From CAWCAW01 sp963714125 (GTDB lineage Bacteria > Actinomycetota > Acidimicrobiia > Acidimicrobiales > UBA8190), in assembly GCA_963714125.1 (NCBI GenBank), contig OY970234.1, positions 620,001 through 684,000 on the forward strand: a stretch of 64,000 nt of DNA, read 5' to 3'. Below, in pieces: positions 1 to 9,538 of this stretch. The notes under the pieces were generated by a model that ran no database searches, was not told where the DNA came from, and saw only the letters and a program-made list of their open reading frames with translations. The position numbers and the translations under genes are program-made. Position 1 is the stretch's first letter, and each line of letters starts with the position of its first letter.

Positions 1-40
1 CGCAACCTTCATCAAATTCACTAGTTCCTCGGGAGGAACC

Positions 41-745
41 ATGACACTGACAGATGTCAAGACCTTGGAGGCCACCGGCAGCGCCTTCGAACTCGACGGC
101 TTCATGGCCGTTCGGGCCCGGACTCGCAAAGCCGTGCACATGATCGCTGAGCAAATTGCTCCCGGTATGACCGAGGAGAAGGCCAAGGAGATCGCTCGCA
201 TGACCTTGGCGTCTCTCGGTATGCGGCGTGGCTGGCACCACATCATCGTGCGCTGTGGTGCCAATACCACCAAGGACTTCATGGAGCGTTCCGAACGCGG
301 TGTCCTCCTCGAGGAGAACGACATCTTTTTCGTCGACATCGGACCTGTCTACGGAGATTTCGAAGGCGACGCCGGGGACACGTTTGTCTTTGGCGATGAT
401 CCGCTCCACCTAAAGGCAAAACTGGACGTCCGCGAGATCTGGGAAATGGTCCGCGCCAAGTGGCTCAATGAGAAAGTCACCGGCGTTGAGTTGTACGACT
501 TTGCCATCAAAACCACCGAATCCTTCGGTTGGAAGTTGAATATGGATCTTTCCGGCCACCGGCTGTCGGATTATCCGCATTCGGCCCACTACGACGGCCC
601 CTTGGCTGATGTGCGTTTCGCGCCCGCTCCCAACTTGTGGGTGCTCGAGATTGCCATCGCCCATCCCGACAAAACGTTTGGTGCCTTTTACGAAGATCTG
701 CTGCTCGAGGACCAATCGTTTCCGCCCGGGATTCTGCCTTCGTAA
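41..745 (+). CDS. M24-family metallopeptidase-like protein
   Basis: This 234-residue protein has the pita-bread fold signature of M24 aminopeptidases (Xaa-Pro peptidase or creatinase type). An acidic metal-binding stretch VDIGPVYGDFEGDAGDT lies near residues 98-114, a His-containing segment SGHRLSDYPHSAH follows, and glutamates in VLEIAIAH and YEDLLLEDQSF sit where the C-terminal metal ligands usually are. It is short for a full Xaa-Pro peptidase (350-450 residues) and has no N-terminal creatinase-like domain. Spacing of the ligands is not fully canonical, so it may bind metal differently or act on a non-peptide substrate. The ATG follows GGGAGGAACC closely, which fixes the start. It is the first complete gene in the window and reads towards an amino-acid permease, suggesting a role in peptide or amino-acid-derivative use (inference). 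Confidence 0.75.
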   Translation: MTLTDVKTLEATGSAFELDGFMAVRARTRKAVHMIAEQIAPGMTEEKAKEIARMTLASLGMRRGWHHIIVRCGANTTKDFMERSERGVLLEENDIFFVDIGPVYGDFEGDAGDTFVFGDDPLHLKAKLDVREIWEMVRAKWLNEKVTGVELYDFAIKTTESFGWKLNMDLSGHRLSDYPHSAHYDGPLADVRFAPAPNLWVLEIAIAHPDKTFGAFYEDLLLEDQSFPPGILPS

Positions 746-1032
746 ACGCTTGCGCACGAAGGCCTGTTTCATCGGGTTCCTTGATGTTCCATTGACCTTT
801 TTCTTAAGGACTGTCGCGCTTTAGCGCCTGCGCAATCGTCAAACGGCGCATGTTCTGCGCGCCCACCTACTGATGATGTGACGTTACCTAGTTGCGCGGC
901 CTCGGTGTAACGACACGCTCTCACTCATGCGTTCTTCCGATTTATCGAGCGTTCATCGTCCCGATCTCGTTTGGAAATGGTCTGTCCTTACAGTGAGCGC
1001 AACATCACCTCCACTGTTGGTAAGGAGCAACC
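746..1032. other. Intergenic region before the permease
   Basis: No convincing ORF is present. A TTGACC hexamer occurs near 792 and a small GCGC-TTTA-GCGC hairpin near 818-829, which could be the end of the upstream transcript. A GGTAAGGAGCAACC ribosome binding site precedes the permease ATG. No riboswitch class could be recognised by eye. Confidence 0.4.
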
Positions 1033-2613
1033 ATGAGCACCATCGACGCAACAAAAGCTCGGGAGCCGGCCCTATCCGCAAGCCAAGGAAGCAGCCCAGG
1101 CGACGGTCATCGTCTCAAGTCCCGAGCTCTGGGCTTTCCGGCTGTGCTGGCTCAGTCGATCGGCGTCATCTCTCCCACCATGACGGCCGTATTGATCATC
1201 GCCATCTGCTTTGGCGACTCGGGCCAGGGAACGTGGCTGGCCTACGCATTCGGAACTCTGATGCTGCTGTTCGTCGTCTTGTGTCTGAACCAGTTCGCAA
1301 AGCGCTCGGCCCTACCGGGCTCCATGTATGGGTACACGGCCAAGGGACTCGGCCCGGCCGCCGGTGTCATGTCGGGCTGGTCGCTCATCTGGTGCTACCT
1401 GTTCATCGGCGTGGCCGGTTTGACAGGGTTCTCGATCTTCGCCGCCCAGGTGGTGTCGTCGATAGGAATCCACACCACCATTCCTCCGGTGATCTTCTTC
1501 TGTATCTCCGCCTCCCTGTGCTGGCTCGTGGCCTACAAGGACATCAAGATCTCGTCGCTGTTGACGCTGTTGTTCGAGGTGGCGTCAGTGGGCTGCATCG
1601 TGGCTCTGTCGTGCGTCATCCTGTTCAAGCACGGCTTCCCGGTTGACACGGCCCAGCTGAAGGTGCACGGCATGACCCTGCATGATCTCAGCCTGGCTGT
1701 CGTCATCACCGTCTTCTCTCTCGTCGGCTTTGAGAGCGCCACCACGTTGGGAGGCGAGGCCCGCAAGCCGTTGCGCAACATCCCGAGGGCGGTGATATGC
1801 AGCCTGCTGATCACCGGGGCGTTCATGGTTTTCATGAGCTATGTGGAGGTATTCGGCGCCGCCCATGCGCACGTCAATCTCGGCACTTTGGCCGCCCCTT
1901 TGACGTTTCTGTCCAAGGCGTATGGTGTCGGCTACTTCAAGGTCCCCGTTGCCATTGGCGCCATGATCAGCTTCTTCGGCTTGTCGCTGACGTGCCTCAA
2001 TGCAGGATCGAGGATCATCTTCTCCATGGCGCACCACTCCGTGTTCCCCGACGAACTGGGGCGGGTGCACCCGAAGAACCGCACGCCCCACGTAGCCATC
2101 ACGACCTTCATCGTCTTGATCCTGGCCGTGCCATGCGTCCTGGAGATCTTCACCAACCCGCTGACCACGTTCGGCGACGGTGGCACCTTGGCGGCGTTCG
2201 GCTTTCTGACGGCGTACTACCTGATCTCCATTGCGGCTCCGGTGTACCTCAAGAAGCGTGGCGAGTTGAAGCCGCGCCACGTGGTGGTGACCGTGATTGC
2301 TTGCGTGGCTCTGGCCGTGCCGACCATCGGCAGTTTCTTCCCGGTGCCGCCGTTCCCCGTCGACATCTTCCCGTACATCTTCCTGGCCTGGATGGCGGTC
2401 GGTGGTACGTGGCTCTTCGCACTCAGCCGTCGCCACGGGCACATCTTCAGTGAGATCGAGACGGACCTCGAATCATCGATGCAGGCCTCGGTGCGGAGCC
2501 ATGACGAAGACATGGGCACGGTGATCGACTTCATTGAGCGACCCCAGCCCATTGATCGGCTTCAGGCGCCGACCTTCGAAGAGCTGGAGCTGGCGCTGAC
2601 CGGCACGGGATGA
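1033..2613 (+). CDS. APC-superfamily amino acid permease
   Basis: This 526-residue inner-membrane transporter has about twelve hydrophobic segments between residues 40 and 475. It has the N-terminal APC signature: a polar start, then FPAVLAQSIGVISPTMTA with the unwound, Gly/Ser-rich first helix, and later GFESATTLGGEARKP, the conserved helix 6 motif of amino acid/polyamine/organocation permeases. The hydrophilic tail of about 70 residues is probably cytoplasmic. It should import an amino acid or amine by secondary transport; the substrate cannot be told from sequence. The start has a good TAAGGAG site. It is monocistronic, ending in a strong hairpin terminator 27 bases after the stop. The M24 peptidase-like gene upstream may be functionally linked but is probably transcribed separately. 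Confidence 0.85.
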   Translation: MSTIDATKAREPALSASQGSSPGDGHRLKSRALGFPAVLAQSIGVISPTMTAVLIIAICFGDSGQGTWLAYAFGTLMLLFVVLCLNQFAKRSALPGSMYGYTAKGLGPAAGVMSGWSLIWCYLFIGVAGLTGFSIFAAQVVSSIGIHTTIPPVIFFCISASLCWLVAYKDIKISSLLTLLFEVASVGCIVALSCVILFKHGFPVDTAQLKVHGMTLHDLSLAVVITVFSLVGFESATTLGGEARKPLRNIPRAVICSLLITGAFMVFMSYVEVFGAAHAHVNLGTLAAPLTFLSKAYGVGYFKVPVAIGAMISFFGLSLTCLNAGSRIIFSMAHHSVFPDELGRVHPKNRTPHVAITTFIVLILAVPCVLEIFTNPLTTFGDGGTLAAFGFLTAYYLISIAAPVYLKKRGELKPRHVVVTVIACVALAVPTIGSFFPVPPFPVDIFPYIFLAWMAVGGTWLFALSRRHGHIFSEIETDLESSMQASVRSHDEDMGTVIDFIERPQPIDRLQAPTFEELELALTGTG

Positions 2614-2640
2614 TCGGCTGCTAACGGTCCGGGGGATCAC

Positions 2641-2691
2641 AAAAGCGCCGTCTTGCTGCCGGGTCGAATCCGGCAGCGGGGCGGCGCTTTC
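2641..2691 (+). terminator. Rho-independent-type terminator after the permease
   Basis: Nested inverted repeats are visible: the outer arms AAAGCGCCG and CGGCGCTTT enclose inner arms GCTGCCGG and CCGGCAGC around a GTCGAAT loop. The hairpin lies directly between the permease stop and the stop of the convergent small gene, so it can serve both strands. Confidence 0.8.
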
Positions 2692-2711
2692 CTATGGCGG
2701 CGCGCCGCTGC

Positions 2712-3005
2712 CTACGAGGTCCCGAGGAGATTCCCTACCTTGTCCCCGATCTCGGCCGCGTTGATGTGAGCTGCTGCGTGGTGCACCTTGTCGGCGACGT
2801 CTGACTCCTGAATCCGTTCCACCACCTTGGCCGTGGTGGACTTCGCCGCCGCCGGTGCTGCGTCAATGGTGGCGCCCGCCTTCTTCACGAGAGCGTCGGC
2901 AACCTCCCCGGCCTTCCGCCGGCTCGCCGCCGCCCCGTCCATGACCGCCCCGCCGAGCATTCCCGTCAACGCACCAACAATGAGACCCTTCCAGGCGTTC
3001 TTCAT
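2712..3005 (-). CDS. Small Ala-rich membrane-associated protein
   Basis: This 97-residue protein of unknown function begins with a glycine-zipper-like hydrophobic segment (GLIVGALTGMLGGAVMDGAA, about residues 8-27), followed by a charged Ala/Lys-rich region likely to form amphipathic helices, ending in GDKVGNLLGTS. It resembles small actinobacterial stress or envelope proteins with one N-terminal membrane segment, but I cannot name a family. AAGGAG lies about ten bases before the ATG. It is convergent with the permease and divergent from the GGDEF-EAL gene. Confidence 0.6.
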   Translation of the reverse strand: MKNAWKGLIVGALTGMLGGAVMDGAAASRRKAGEVADALVKKAGATIDAAPAAAKSTTAKVVERIQESDVADKVHHAAAHINAAEIGDKVGNLLGTS

Positions 3006-3094
3006 AACCGCTGAGCTCCTTCGATCGTTCGCACGGCGCCGGCTTCCCGAGCCAGCTCACGCTGTGTCGAAGTGACCATGCCCATCGCCAGGGC

Positions 3095-5497
3095 ATGGGA
3101 AACATGGCCCGGCCAGCCACGACGCAGGCCGCTGCGGTCGCTTTAGTCCGGTCGCAGGAGAGCCGATATCTCAGTGTTGTGAGTTCATTCGCCCTCGTTG
3201 ACGGCAAAACCCTTTTCAAAGCGGGCCAACGCGTCCGCGCCACGGTCCTGGCGGTGGCCGGACTGTTGGCCGTCGTCTTGGTGGCCTACGTGACGTGGAC
3301 GCTTCTGCGTCCGCACTACCAGTACTCCAAAGTCATCAATGGCTGGCTGCCCGACGCCTTGGAGCTGTTGGTTTCTGTTCTGTGCATCTCGAGAGCCCTG
3401 ATTCGGGAGCGGGGCCGGGCGCTGGCCCTGGCGTTAGGCGTCGGGCTCTTTTCGTGGGCCGTTGGGGACACGCTGTCCACAGCCCAGGCCGTCGGCGGCG
3501 GGTATCCGTCCAACCCGACATGGGCAGATGTCTTTTGGCTCGGGTTCTATCCCTTCGCGTACGTCGGAGTCGTCCTCTTCATTCGCCGAGAAGTCTCGAG
3601 AATCGCCGATACAAACTGGCTCGACGGCGCTGTCGCCGCCCTGGGTGCGGCCGCGGTATGTGCCGCCTTCGCGTTCCAAGGGGTGGCGTCGCGATCGATA
3701 TGGGCCACGTCCTTGGGCAAGGCGACCAACCTGGCGTATCCCATCGGGGACCTCCTGTTGTTCGCCCTCGTCGTCGGTGGCACCACCCTGCTCTCGGGCC
3801 GAACGACAGCTCCATGGCTGTTCCTGGCGGCGGCCATGGCCCTCAACGCGGTGGGAGACACCTTCAATTTGTTTCCCTCGTCTCTGGCGACGCCCCGGAA
3901 TGAAGCCGCTTTCCACATGCTGGCTTGGCCCGCCGCCGGCTTGCTGGTGACAATGGCCGTGTGGCTGCCCCGTCGGGCTTCGAATGTCTTGGGCTCTGAT
4001 AGGCCAACCACGTTCACGATTCCCGGCCTCGCCGCCGCCTCGGCGGCGGTCATTCTCTTCGTGGGCAGCTTGCACGATGTCAGCCGAATCGCCCTCGTCT
4101 TGGCGGCAATGACTCTGGCCACCGTCGGAGTGCGGTTGGCACGCTCGGTACGTGGGCTGCGCACTGTCACCAGGGACCGTGTTCGTCAGGCCATCACCGA
4201 CGAGCTGACCGGCATGCGCAATCGCCGCTATCTCCTGCAGGTGTTGGACAGCTTCTTCGGTGATCAGACCGACCAACGGACTCCGAAGCGAAGGTTGGCG
4301 TTGCTGTTCATCGACCTCGACCACTTCAAGGCCGTCAACGACCTTTACGGCCATTCGGCCGGAGATGAGCTGCTCAAGCAGTTGGGCCCGCGACTCACCG
4401 ATACGTTGCGTGATACTGAAGTTCTGGTGCGCCTGGGTGGAGATGAACTCGCCGTCCTCCTCGTCGATGCGGATACCGACGACGCCGCCAATGTGGCCAG
4501 ACGCCTCATCGCCAGCCTGCAACAACCGTTCGTCCTGAGTGGAGTGCACGCCAGCATCAGCGCCAGCATCGGGATCGCCTCTGCCCCCCAAGACGCCACG
4601 GACTGCGACGAGCTGCTTCGCTGCGCGGACATTGCCATGTACAGGGCCAAGACACAGAGCTCGTCCTTCGCCGTGTATGACGTGGATCTCGACGAAGGAG
4701 GCAATCTCTGGCGGTTGGTCGAAGAGTTGCGCACCGCCGTGGAGGGAGGTGAGTTCGAGCTCTACTATCAGCCGCAACTCGATCTGGCTACGGGTGAGAT
4801 CCCGTCTGTCGAAGCGCTGTTGCGGTGGCCGAACTCACGGCTTGGCTACGTCCCCCCTATGAAGTTCCTTCCTTTGGCCGAACAAGCCCTCCTCATGCCC
4901 GCTTTGACGAACTGGGTGCTCGACAAGGCCATGGCCCAATGTGCGCAGTGGAAGGCGGCGGGGCGCGACGTAGCGGTGGCCGTCAACGCATCGCCCACAA
5001 ACATGATCGACCCCACTTTCATCGAGGTGGTGGCGCACACGTTGAATCGACACGGCCTTACGGGCGAATCGCTCATCATCGAAGTCACCGAAACGAGTGT
5101 CATTGCCAACGTCGAACGAGTGCAACACGTGATCGAGGAGCTTCGCCATCTGGGTGTGCTCGTCTCGATTGACGACTTCGGAGCGGGGTTCACGTCCATT
5201 GCCTATCTCGGTGACCTGGCCGTCGGTGAGCTCAAGCTGGACGGGACCTTCATTACCGGGCTGGGCACCGGAGCCCGGGAACGAGACCTCGCCCTGGTGC
5301 GGGCGACGGTCGACCTTGGCCACGCCATGGGCCTGAGGGTGCTGGCCGAATGCATCGAGGACAAGGCGACCCTCGATCTTCTGTCCGAGCTCGGGTGTGA
5401 TCTCGGACAGGGCTACTACATCAGTCGTCCCATGCCGCCGGACAAGGTGACCTTCACGGCGAATGAATCCGTCGAAGTGCCGGTCCTGACTCGCTGA
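3095..5497 (+). CDS. Membrane GGDEF-EAL cyclic-di-GMP turnover protein
   Basis: This 800-residue bifunctional-type signalling protein begins with about eight to ten membrane helices (residues 45-345), probably a MASE-like sensor. A GGDEF domain follows (about 365-530) with the active-site loop RLGGDELAV: the final Phe of GGDEF is Leu, which may weaken cyclase activity. The EAL domain (about 550-790) keeps its key residues: EALLRW, the Asn of VAVNASP, the Glu pair in IIEVTET, IDDFGAGF, the Lys of ELKLDG, and GQGYYISRP. It should degrade cyclic-di-GMP, with synthesis uncertain. The start is not secure; a GTG at 3179 would remove 28 residues but its nearest GGAG is far upstream. The gene stands alone between divergent and convergent neighbours. 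Confidence 0.9.
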   Translation: MGNMARPATTQAAAVALVRSQESRYLSVVSSFALVDGKTLFKAGQRVRATVLAVAGLLAVVLVAYVTWTLLRPHYQYSKVINGWLPDALELLVSVLCISRALIRERGRALALALGVGLFSWAVGDTLSTAQAVGGGYPSNPTWADVFWLGFYPFAYVGVVLFIRREVSRIADTNWLDGAVAALGAAAVCAAFAFQGVASRSIWATSLGKATNLAYPIGDLLLFALVVGGTTLLSGRTTAPWLFLAAAMALNAVGDTFNLFPSSLATPRNEAAFHMLAWPAAGLLVTMAVWLPRRASNVLGSDRPTTFTIPGLAAASAAVILFVGSLHDVSRIALVLAAMTLATVGVRLARSVRGLRTVTRDRVRQAITDELTGMRNRRYLLQVLDSFFGDQTDQRTPKRRLALLFIDLDHFKAVNDLYGHSAGDELLKQLGPRLTDTLRDTEVLVRLGGDELAVLLVDADTDDAANVARRLIASLQQPFVLSGVHASISASIGIASAPQDATDCDELLRCADIAMYRAKTQSSSFAVYDVDLDEGGNLWRLVEELRTAVEGGEFELYYQPQLDLATGEIPSVEALLRWPNSRLGYVPPMKFLPLAEQALLMPALTNWVLDKAMAQCAQWKAAGRDVAVAVNASPTNMIDPTFIEVVAHTLNRHGLTGESLIIEVTETSVIANVERVQHVIEELRHLGVLVSIDDFGAGFTSIAYLGDLAVGELKLDGTFITGLGTGARERDLALVRATVDLGHAMGLRVLAECIEDKATLDLLSELGCDLGQGYYISRPMPPDKVTFTANESVEVPVLTR

Positions 5498-5508
5498 GCA
5501 GGCCTCGT

Positions 5509-6633
5509 TTACGAGGCGTCGAGGTCGAGGGCGTTCGTCCCGTCGTTGACGAACAAGATGCCGTCGCCTGAGGCGGTGGTGGCCAGGCCGATGAGATCGC
5601 CGGCGCCGTTGTTCACCAAAGTCTGGGTGGCAATCTGCGTGCCTGCCGGCGTGATCTCCACCGCATCGCCATTGTTGCCGTTGACGACGACGAGATCGCC
5701 GTCGGGCACCATGATGATGTCCAGGGGAGCGTCCAACGAGCCACCGGAGGAGACAATGGTGGCATCGGCGTCCACGGCGTTATGGCGTGTCCGAGCGCGG
5801 CCGATGGCCGAGACGGTGTTGGTCAGCGTATCGGTCACGTACAGCGTGCCCCGGCTCAAGGCGAGGCCCGTGGGGGCGAGCACGAGTGCCCCGTGATCGG
5901 CGCGCCACGGAAAGGCCTTGCCTACGACCGTCGTGTTCGTGACGACCGGTGGGGAGGTGGCGCTGAGCCGCAAGTTGATACGTACCACCGTGGCGTTGCC
6001 TTCGTCGGGAACGCCATCGTTGGTACCGAGGGTTCCCCCTAAGGCGTTGGCGACGAAGAGCTGAGCCGACGTTCCACTTGATATCGATGTGAGGCCCCAC
6101 GGTCCATCGATGTCCTGGTTGGTGATGGTCTCGACGGCCGTGCCCTCGTCGTTCAGCACGATGAGACATCCCACGTGCTGGAGACCCGACAGGCCGCCGC
6201 CTGCGGTGGTGGGAAGGCTTCCCACCACCACCCATCCCCCTTCCACAATGGTGAGGGCGATGGTGAGTCCGATCCCTCCGGGGCACCGTTGTCCGGGGGG
6301 CAGAGCGGAGATGTCGGCAAAAACCTGGGTCGATCCTGTGGGGGTGACCTCGACGATGGAGGTGCCCGTGCCCATGACGTTGCGCCTGTCGTTGAAGTTG
6401 TCCACCAGCGCGTCGCCCGCCACCAGCCGGCCCTCAGAGGTGGGGACCACGGCCACCCCGTAGGGGTTTATGTCACCGTTGGCGGTGACCGTCGAGGCGA
6501 CTTGGGTGACGCGGTGGAGCCGATGGAGAAACGATGATCGGGCTTGGGCCGACGTCGCACCGGAACTCGAACCGCACGCAGTGACGGTGAGCCCCAAGGC
6601 GACGACGACGGCAATGACACGAGGCGGACGCAC
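5509..6633 (-). CDS. Secreted lipoprotein with propeller-like repeats
   Basis: The 374-residue protein has a lipoprotein signal (VVALGLTVTACGSS, lipobox TVTAC with Cys about residue 20). The mature part is Gly/Asp/Val/Thr-rich and consists of short beta repeats such as PYGVAVVPTSEGRLVAGDA, PTGLALSRGTLYVTDTLTNTVSAI and PLDIIMVPDGDLVVVNGNNGDAVEI, typical of NHL/SMP-30-like beta-propellers. It should sit on the outer face of the membrane. A ligand or enzymatic role is not visible. It is convergent with the GGDEF-EAL gene, only 11 bases apart, and divergent from the DapB-like gene. Confidence 0.7.
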   Translation of the reverse strand: MRPPRVIAVVVALGLTVTACGSSSGATSAQARSSFLHRLHRVTQVASTVTANGDINPYGVAVVPTSEGRLVAGDALVDNFNDRRNVMGTGTSIVEVTPTGSTQVFADISALPPGQRCPGGIGLTIALTIVEGGWVVVGSLPTTAGGGLSGLQHVGCLIVLNDEGTAVETITNQDIDGPWGLTSISSGTSAQLFVANALGGTLGTNDGVPDEGNATVVRINLRLSATSPPVVTNTTVVGKAFPWRADHGALVLAPTGLALSRGTLYVTDTLTNTVSAIGRARTRHNAVDADATIVSSGGSLDAPLDIIMVPDGDLVVVNGNNGDAVEITPAGTQIATQTLVNNGAGDLIGLATTASGDGILFVNDGTNALDLDAS

Positions 6634-6751
6634 CGGATCAAATCGGCAGGAGGGTCATGGCCGCCAGGCGCGCCCATCCATGACGCCGGGTCACACTCGT
6701 CTTGATAAGAATCCATCGTAGTGCTGATGTGGTGTCGACCAGGAGGTAGTG

Positions 6752-7825
6752 GTGACCTACCGAGTGATCCAGTGGGCGACCGGCAACGTAGGTCGCGCTG
6801 CCATCGAAGGAATCCTCCGGCATCCCGACCTTGAATTGGTCGGCTGTTGGGTGCACTCGGAGGCAAAGGACGGCCAGGACGTGGGAACCATGGTGGGCCG
6901 CAGTCCCATCGGGGTCACCGCGTCGAGAGATGCCGATGCGCTTGGCTCCTTGGACGCCGACTGCGTCGTCTACAGCCCGCTGTTCGCCGACCCCGGCGTC
7001 GTCACCAGAATTCTGGAGTCGCACAAGAACGTGGTGACACCCCTGGGCTGGTTCTACCCGCCACCTCACGAGCGAGAACAGTTCGACACGGTGTGCCGCC
7101 AGGCGGGGGTGACGCTCCATGGCACCGGCATTCACCCCGGAGGCATCACCGAACGGTTTCCCCTCATGATCTCTGCCCTCTCGGGCTCGATCACCCATGT
7201 TCGCGCTGAAGAGTTCTCCGACATCCGTACCTACGGCGCCCCCGACGTCATTCGCGACTGGATGCTGTTCGGCAAGACCCCCGAAGAGTCTCGGCAAAGC
7301 ATCATGGCCGAGGCGCTGGGGGCCGGCTTTCGCCAGTCGGTGCACATGGTGGCCGACGAGCTGGGTTTCAATCTCGACGCCGAGTTGCGTACCACTCACG
7401 AAATGGCGGTGGCCACGGAGCCGATCACGTCGCCCATCGGGCCCATCGGGCCCGGTCTGGTGGCGGCCCAACGCTTCCGGTGGGAGGCCATGGTGGACGG
7501 CGATCCCGTGATAACGGCGGCGGTGAACTGGTTGATGGGCGAGGACCACTTGGACCCGCCCTGGAAATTCGGCGCCGCCGGGCCCCACTTCGAGGTGGAG
7601 ATCACCGGAGATCCGAACTGCCTGCTGACCTTCAGCAAGCTCCACCCTGACTCGATCGAGGCAGGCCTGCAGAGAAACCCTGGCGTGGTGGCCACCGCTA
7701 TGCATGTGGTCAACGCGGTGCCGTACGTGTGCGAGGCCGAACCGGGTTTGCTCACCTATCTCGACATGCCATTGGTGGCGGGCCGCGCCGCACCTCACCT
7801 GCAGCGGCCGGGCATGCCCTCGTGA
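6752..7825 (+). CDS. DapB-like NAD(P)-binding reductase
   Basis: The protein (about 357 residues) starts with a Rossmann motif, RVIQWATGNVGRAAIEGIL, and follows the pattern of actinobacterial proteins annotated as dihydrodipicolinate reductase-like or 2,4-diaminopentanoate dehydrogenase-like. It is longer than true DapB (about 270) and lacks a clear DapB substrate loop, so a lysine-pathway role is unlikely; members of this group often sit in lipid, steroid or ketone catabolic clusters. Two adjacent GTG codons occur; AGGAGG at 6741-6746 is five bases before the GTG at 6752 and only two before the GTG at 6749, so the second is preferred. Confidence 0.75.
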   Translation: MTYRVIQWATGNVGRAAIEGILRHPDLELVGCWVHSEAKDGQDVGTMVGRSPIGVTASRDADALGSLDADCVVYSPLFADPGVVTRILESHKNVVTPLGWFYPPPHEREQFDTVCRQAGVTLHGTGIHPGGITERFPLMISALSGSITHVRAEEFSDIRTYGAPDVIRDWMLFGKTPEESRQSIMAEALGAGFRQSVHMVADELGFNLDAELRTTHEMAVATEPITSPIGPIGPGLVAAQRFRWEAMVDGDPVITAAVNWLMGEDHLDPPWKFGAAGPHFEVEITGDPNCLLTFSKLHPDSIEAGLQRNPGVVATAMHVVNAVPYVCEAEPGLLTYLDMPLVAGRAAPHLQRPGMPS

Positions 7826-7993
7826 CCACGATCAAAATCGGCCGTGGGATAGGCAGCTGGTGATCCCTCGGAGTTTGGTGAGCGTGATTGACGAGGTGCC
7901 TGACGAGGTCCGTTCTGGCACGATGACGTCTCAAGGCGCCGTCTAACGCGTCTCCACTGGGGCCCAGGCCCGCCCGATGGACGAGGAGGTCGA

Positions 7994-9538
7994 ATGGAGA
8001 AGGGGCGCCGATCCCATTCCCTGGGCCGGTTATGGCGCCGCTTGCGCCGCCGATCCCCGCTCCTCCAAGGTGCAACCGTCATCGTGGTCCTGGCTCTTAT
8101 CGCTGGTGCCGCCTACATCGCCGTGAACCACTCCACGGCATCGCCAACGTCGACCTCACCCGCACATCCCCCTGATGTCACGGGAGGGTTTAGCGGTCCG
8201 ACGACGCCTGTCGCGCCCGATCAGGCGAGCACGTCGAGCCGAGGCGTGACGTCGTCAGCTATCAACGTGGTTTTTCCCGTGGCCGACTTGTCCAACCTGG
8301 CGTCGGAGTTTGGCTTCGCCGGCGACCCTGAAGACGCCGAACAGGTGAAGGCCATCCATTTCTACGTCGATCAGATCAACAGCGACGGCGGAATCAACGG
8401 CCGCAAGGTCAACGCCATGATCGTTCCCTACGACCCCACCAACGAGGCCGACATGCGGGCCTTATGCAAGGAGTGGACCGAAGGCAGTCCACCGGTGTTC
8501 GCCGTGATCGACGGTCTCGGGTCATGGAGCGGTGACAATGAGCTCTGTATCACCCAAGAGGGCCACACTCCTCTCATCGGGGAGTGGACGACGGTCACCA
8601 ACTGGACCACCAAAGGTTCGCCCTACCTGTGGTGGCTGGGCCCCGATCAGGCTGCCATCCTCAAGACGGTGGTGGCGTGGGCCGACTCCTCGGGCTACAT
8701 CGGCGCCGGCAAGACATTGGGCATCGTGGCGGGAGACCGGGCCTCGGACCAGTTGGCGCTGGATGACTACGTCCTTCCCGACCTCCGCGCCGTCGGCATC
8801 ATGCATCCGCTCGTCGAGACGATTGGGGCGAACCCCTCCGACACCGCCACCACGTCGTCCCAAGCACCGCTCATCGTGCAACGTTTCGAGGCCGCCGGTG
8901 TCAGTGCCGTGCTGCCGCTTCTTCCCGTCAATTCCTTCTTTCCTTACCTATTGGCCGAGACAGCTCAGAAGTACTACCCGCGTCTGCTCTTGTCGGATTA
9001 CGAGTCGACCATCGAGATCGGGCTGGGTCTGGTGCCGGTTCCGTTCGAAGATGCCATCGACAATCAACAAGGTGTGACCGTCCAGACGCTGGGGGGCATT
9101 GACGACGATCGCCCCGAGAGTCAAGGCGGCTATGACGCCGGGGTGCGCAGCTGCTTCGACTCGTTTCGCACCAGCCCCACCTATCCGTTTCCGGCCCCTC
9201 CCGGGCATCCGGGACCATGGATCGAGGAGCAAGGGCCCATCGCCAGTTGGTGCCAAGGCATCAGGCTCTTCGCCGACGCGGCGCGCATGGCCGGACACCA
9301 CCTGACTCGGCGCACGTTTGTCGAGGCTATGGCTTCTGTGTCGAACTATCCGGGCACGCTGAGCCCCATCCTCAGCTACGCGACCAACAAGTTCTACGGC
9401 CCGGTTGAGTATCGGGTGGTGCGTATCCACAACAACAGCGCCGCCGATAATCAGTGCATCAACAACTACAAGGGTGGCATCCAAGCCACCTGTTGGGTTG
9501 TTGTCCAGAACTGGGAACCCTTGGACACGAGCCCGTGA
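7994..9538 (+). CDS. Membrane-anchored periplasmic-binding-protein (Leu/Ile/Val type)
   Basis: This 514-residue protein begins with a basic stretch and one transmembrane segment (about residues 26-47: LQGATVIVVLALIAGAAYIAV), a Ser/Thr/Pro linker, then a type-I periplasmic-binding fold resembling branched-chain amino acid binding proteins: AEQVKAIHFYVDQINSDGGINGRKVNAMIVPYD is the usual first-lobe pattern. There is no lipobox, so anchoring is by an uncleaved signal helix. No permease or ATPase is adjacent, so it may be a receptor or serve a distant ABC system. GAGGAGG precedes the ATG. Its stop overlaps the GTG of the nitrilase-family gene, so the two are co-translated. Confidence 0.75.
   Translation: MEKGRRSHSLGRLWRRLRRRSPLLQGATVIVVLALIAGAAYIAVNHSTASPTSTSPAHPPDVTGGFSGPTTPVAPDQASTSSRGVTSSAINVVFPVADLSNLASEFGFAGDPEDAEQVKAIHFYVDQINSDGGINGRKVNAMIVPYDPTNEADMRALCKEWTEGSPPVFAVIDGLGSWSGDNELCITQEGHTPLIGEWTTVTNWTTKGSPYLWWLGPDQAAILKTVVAWADSSGYIGAGKTLGIVAGDRASDQLALDDYVLPDLRAVGIMHPLVETIGANPSDTATTSSQAPLIVQRFEAAGVSAVLPLLPVNSFFPYLLAETAQKYYPRLLLSDYESTIEIGLGLVPVPFEDAIDNQQGVTVQTLGGIDDDRPESQGGYDAGVRSCFDSFRTSPTYPFPAPPGHPGPWIEEQGPIASWCQGIRLFADAARMAGHHLTRRTFVEAMASVSNYPGTLSPILSYATNKFYGPVEYRVVRIHNNSAADNQCINNYKGGIQATCWVVVQNWEPLDTSP

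Noticed and set aside
3434..4777. 447-codon minus-strand ORF opposite the GGDEF-EAL gene
   Set aside because: Shadow frame of a high-GC gene; low-complexity composition and no recognisable motif.
6638..7798. 386-codon minus-strand ORF opposite the DapB-like gene
   Set aside because: His/Arg/Gly-rich shadow; the plus strand has a clear Rossmann motif and AGGAGG site.
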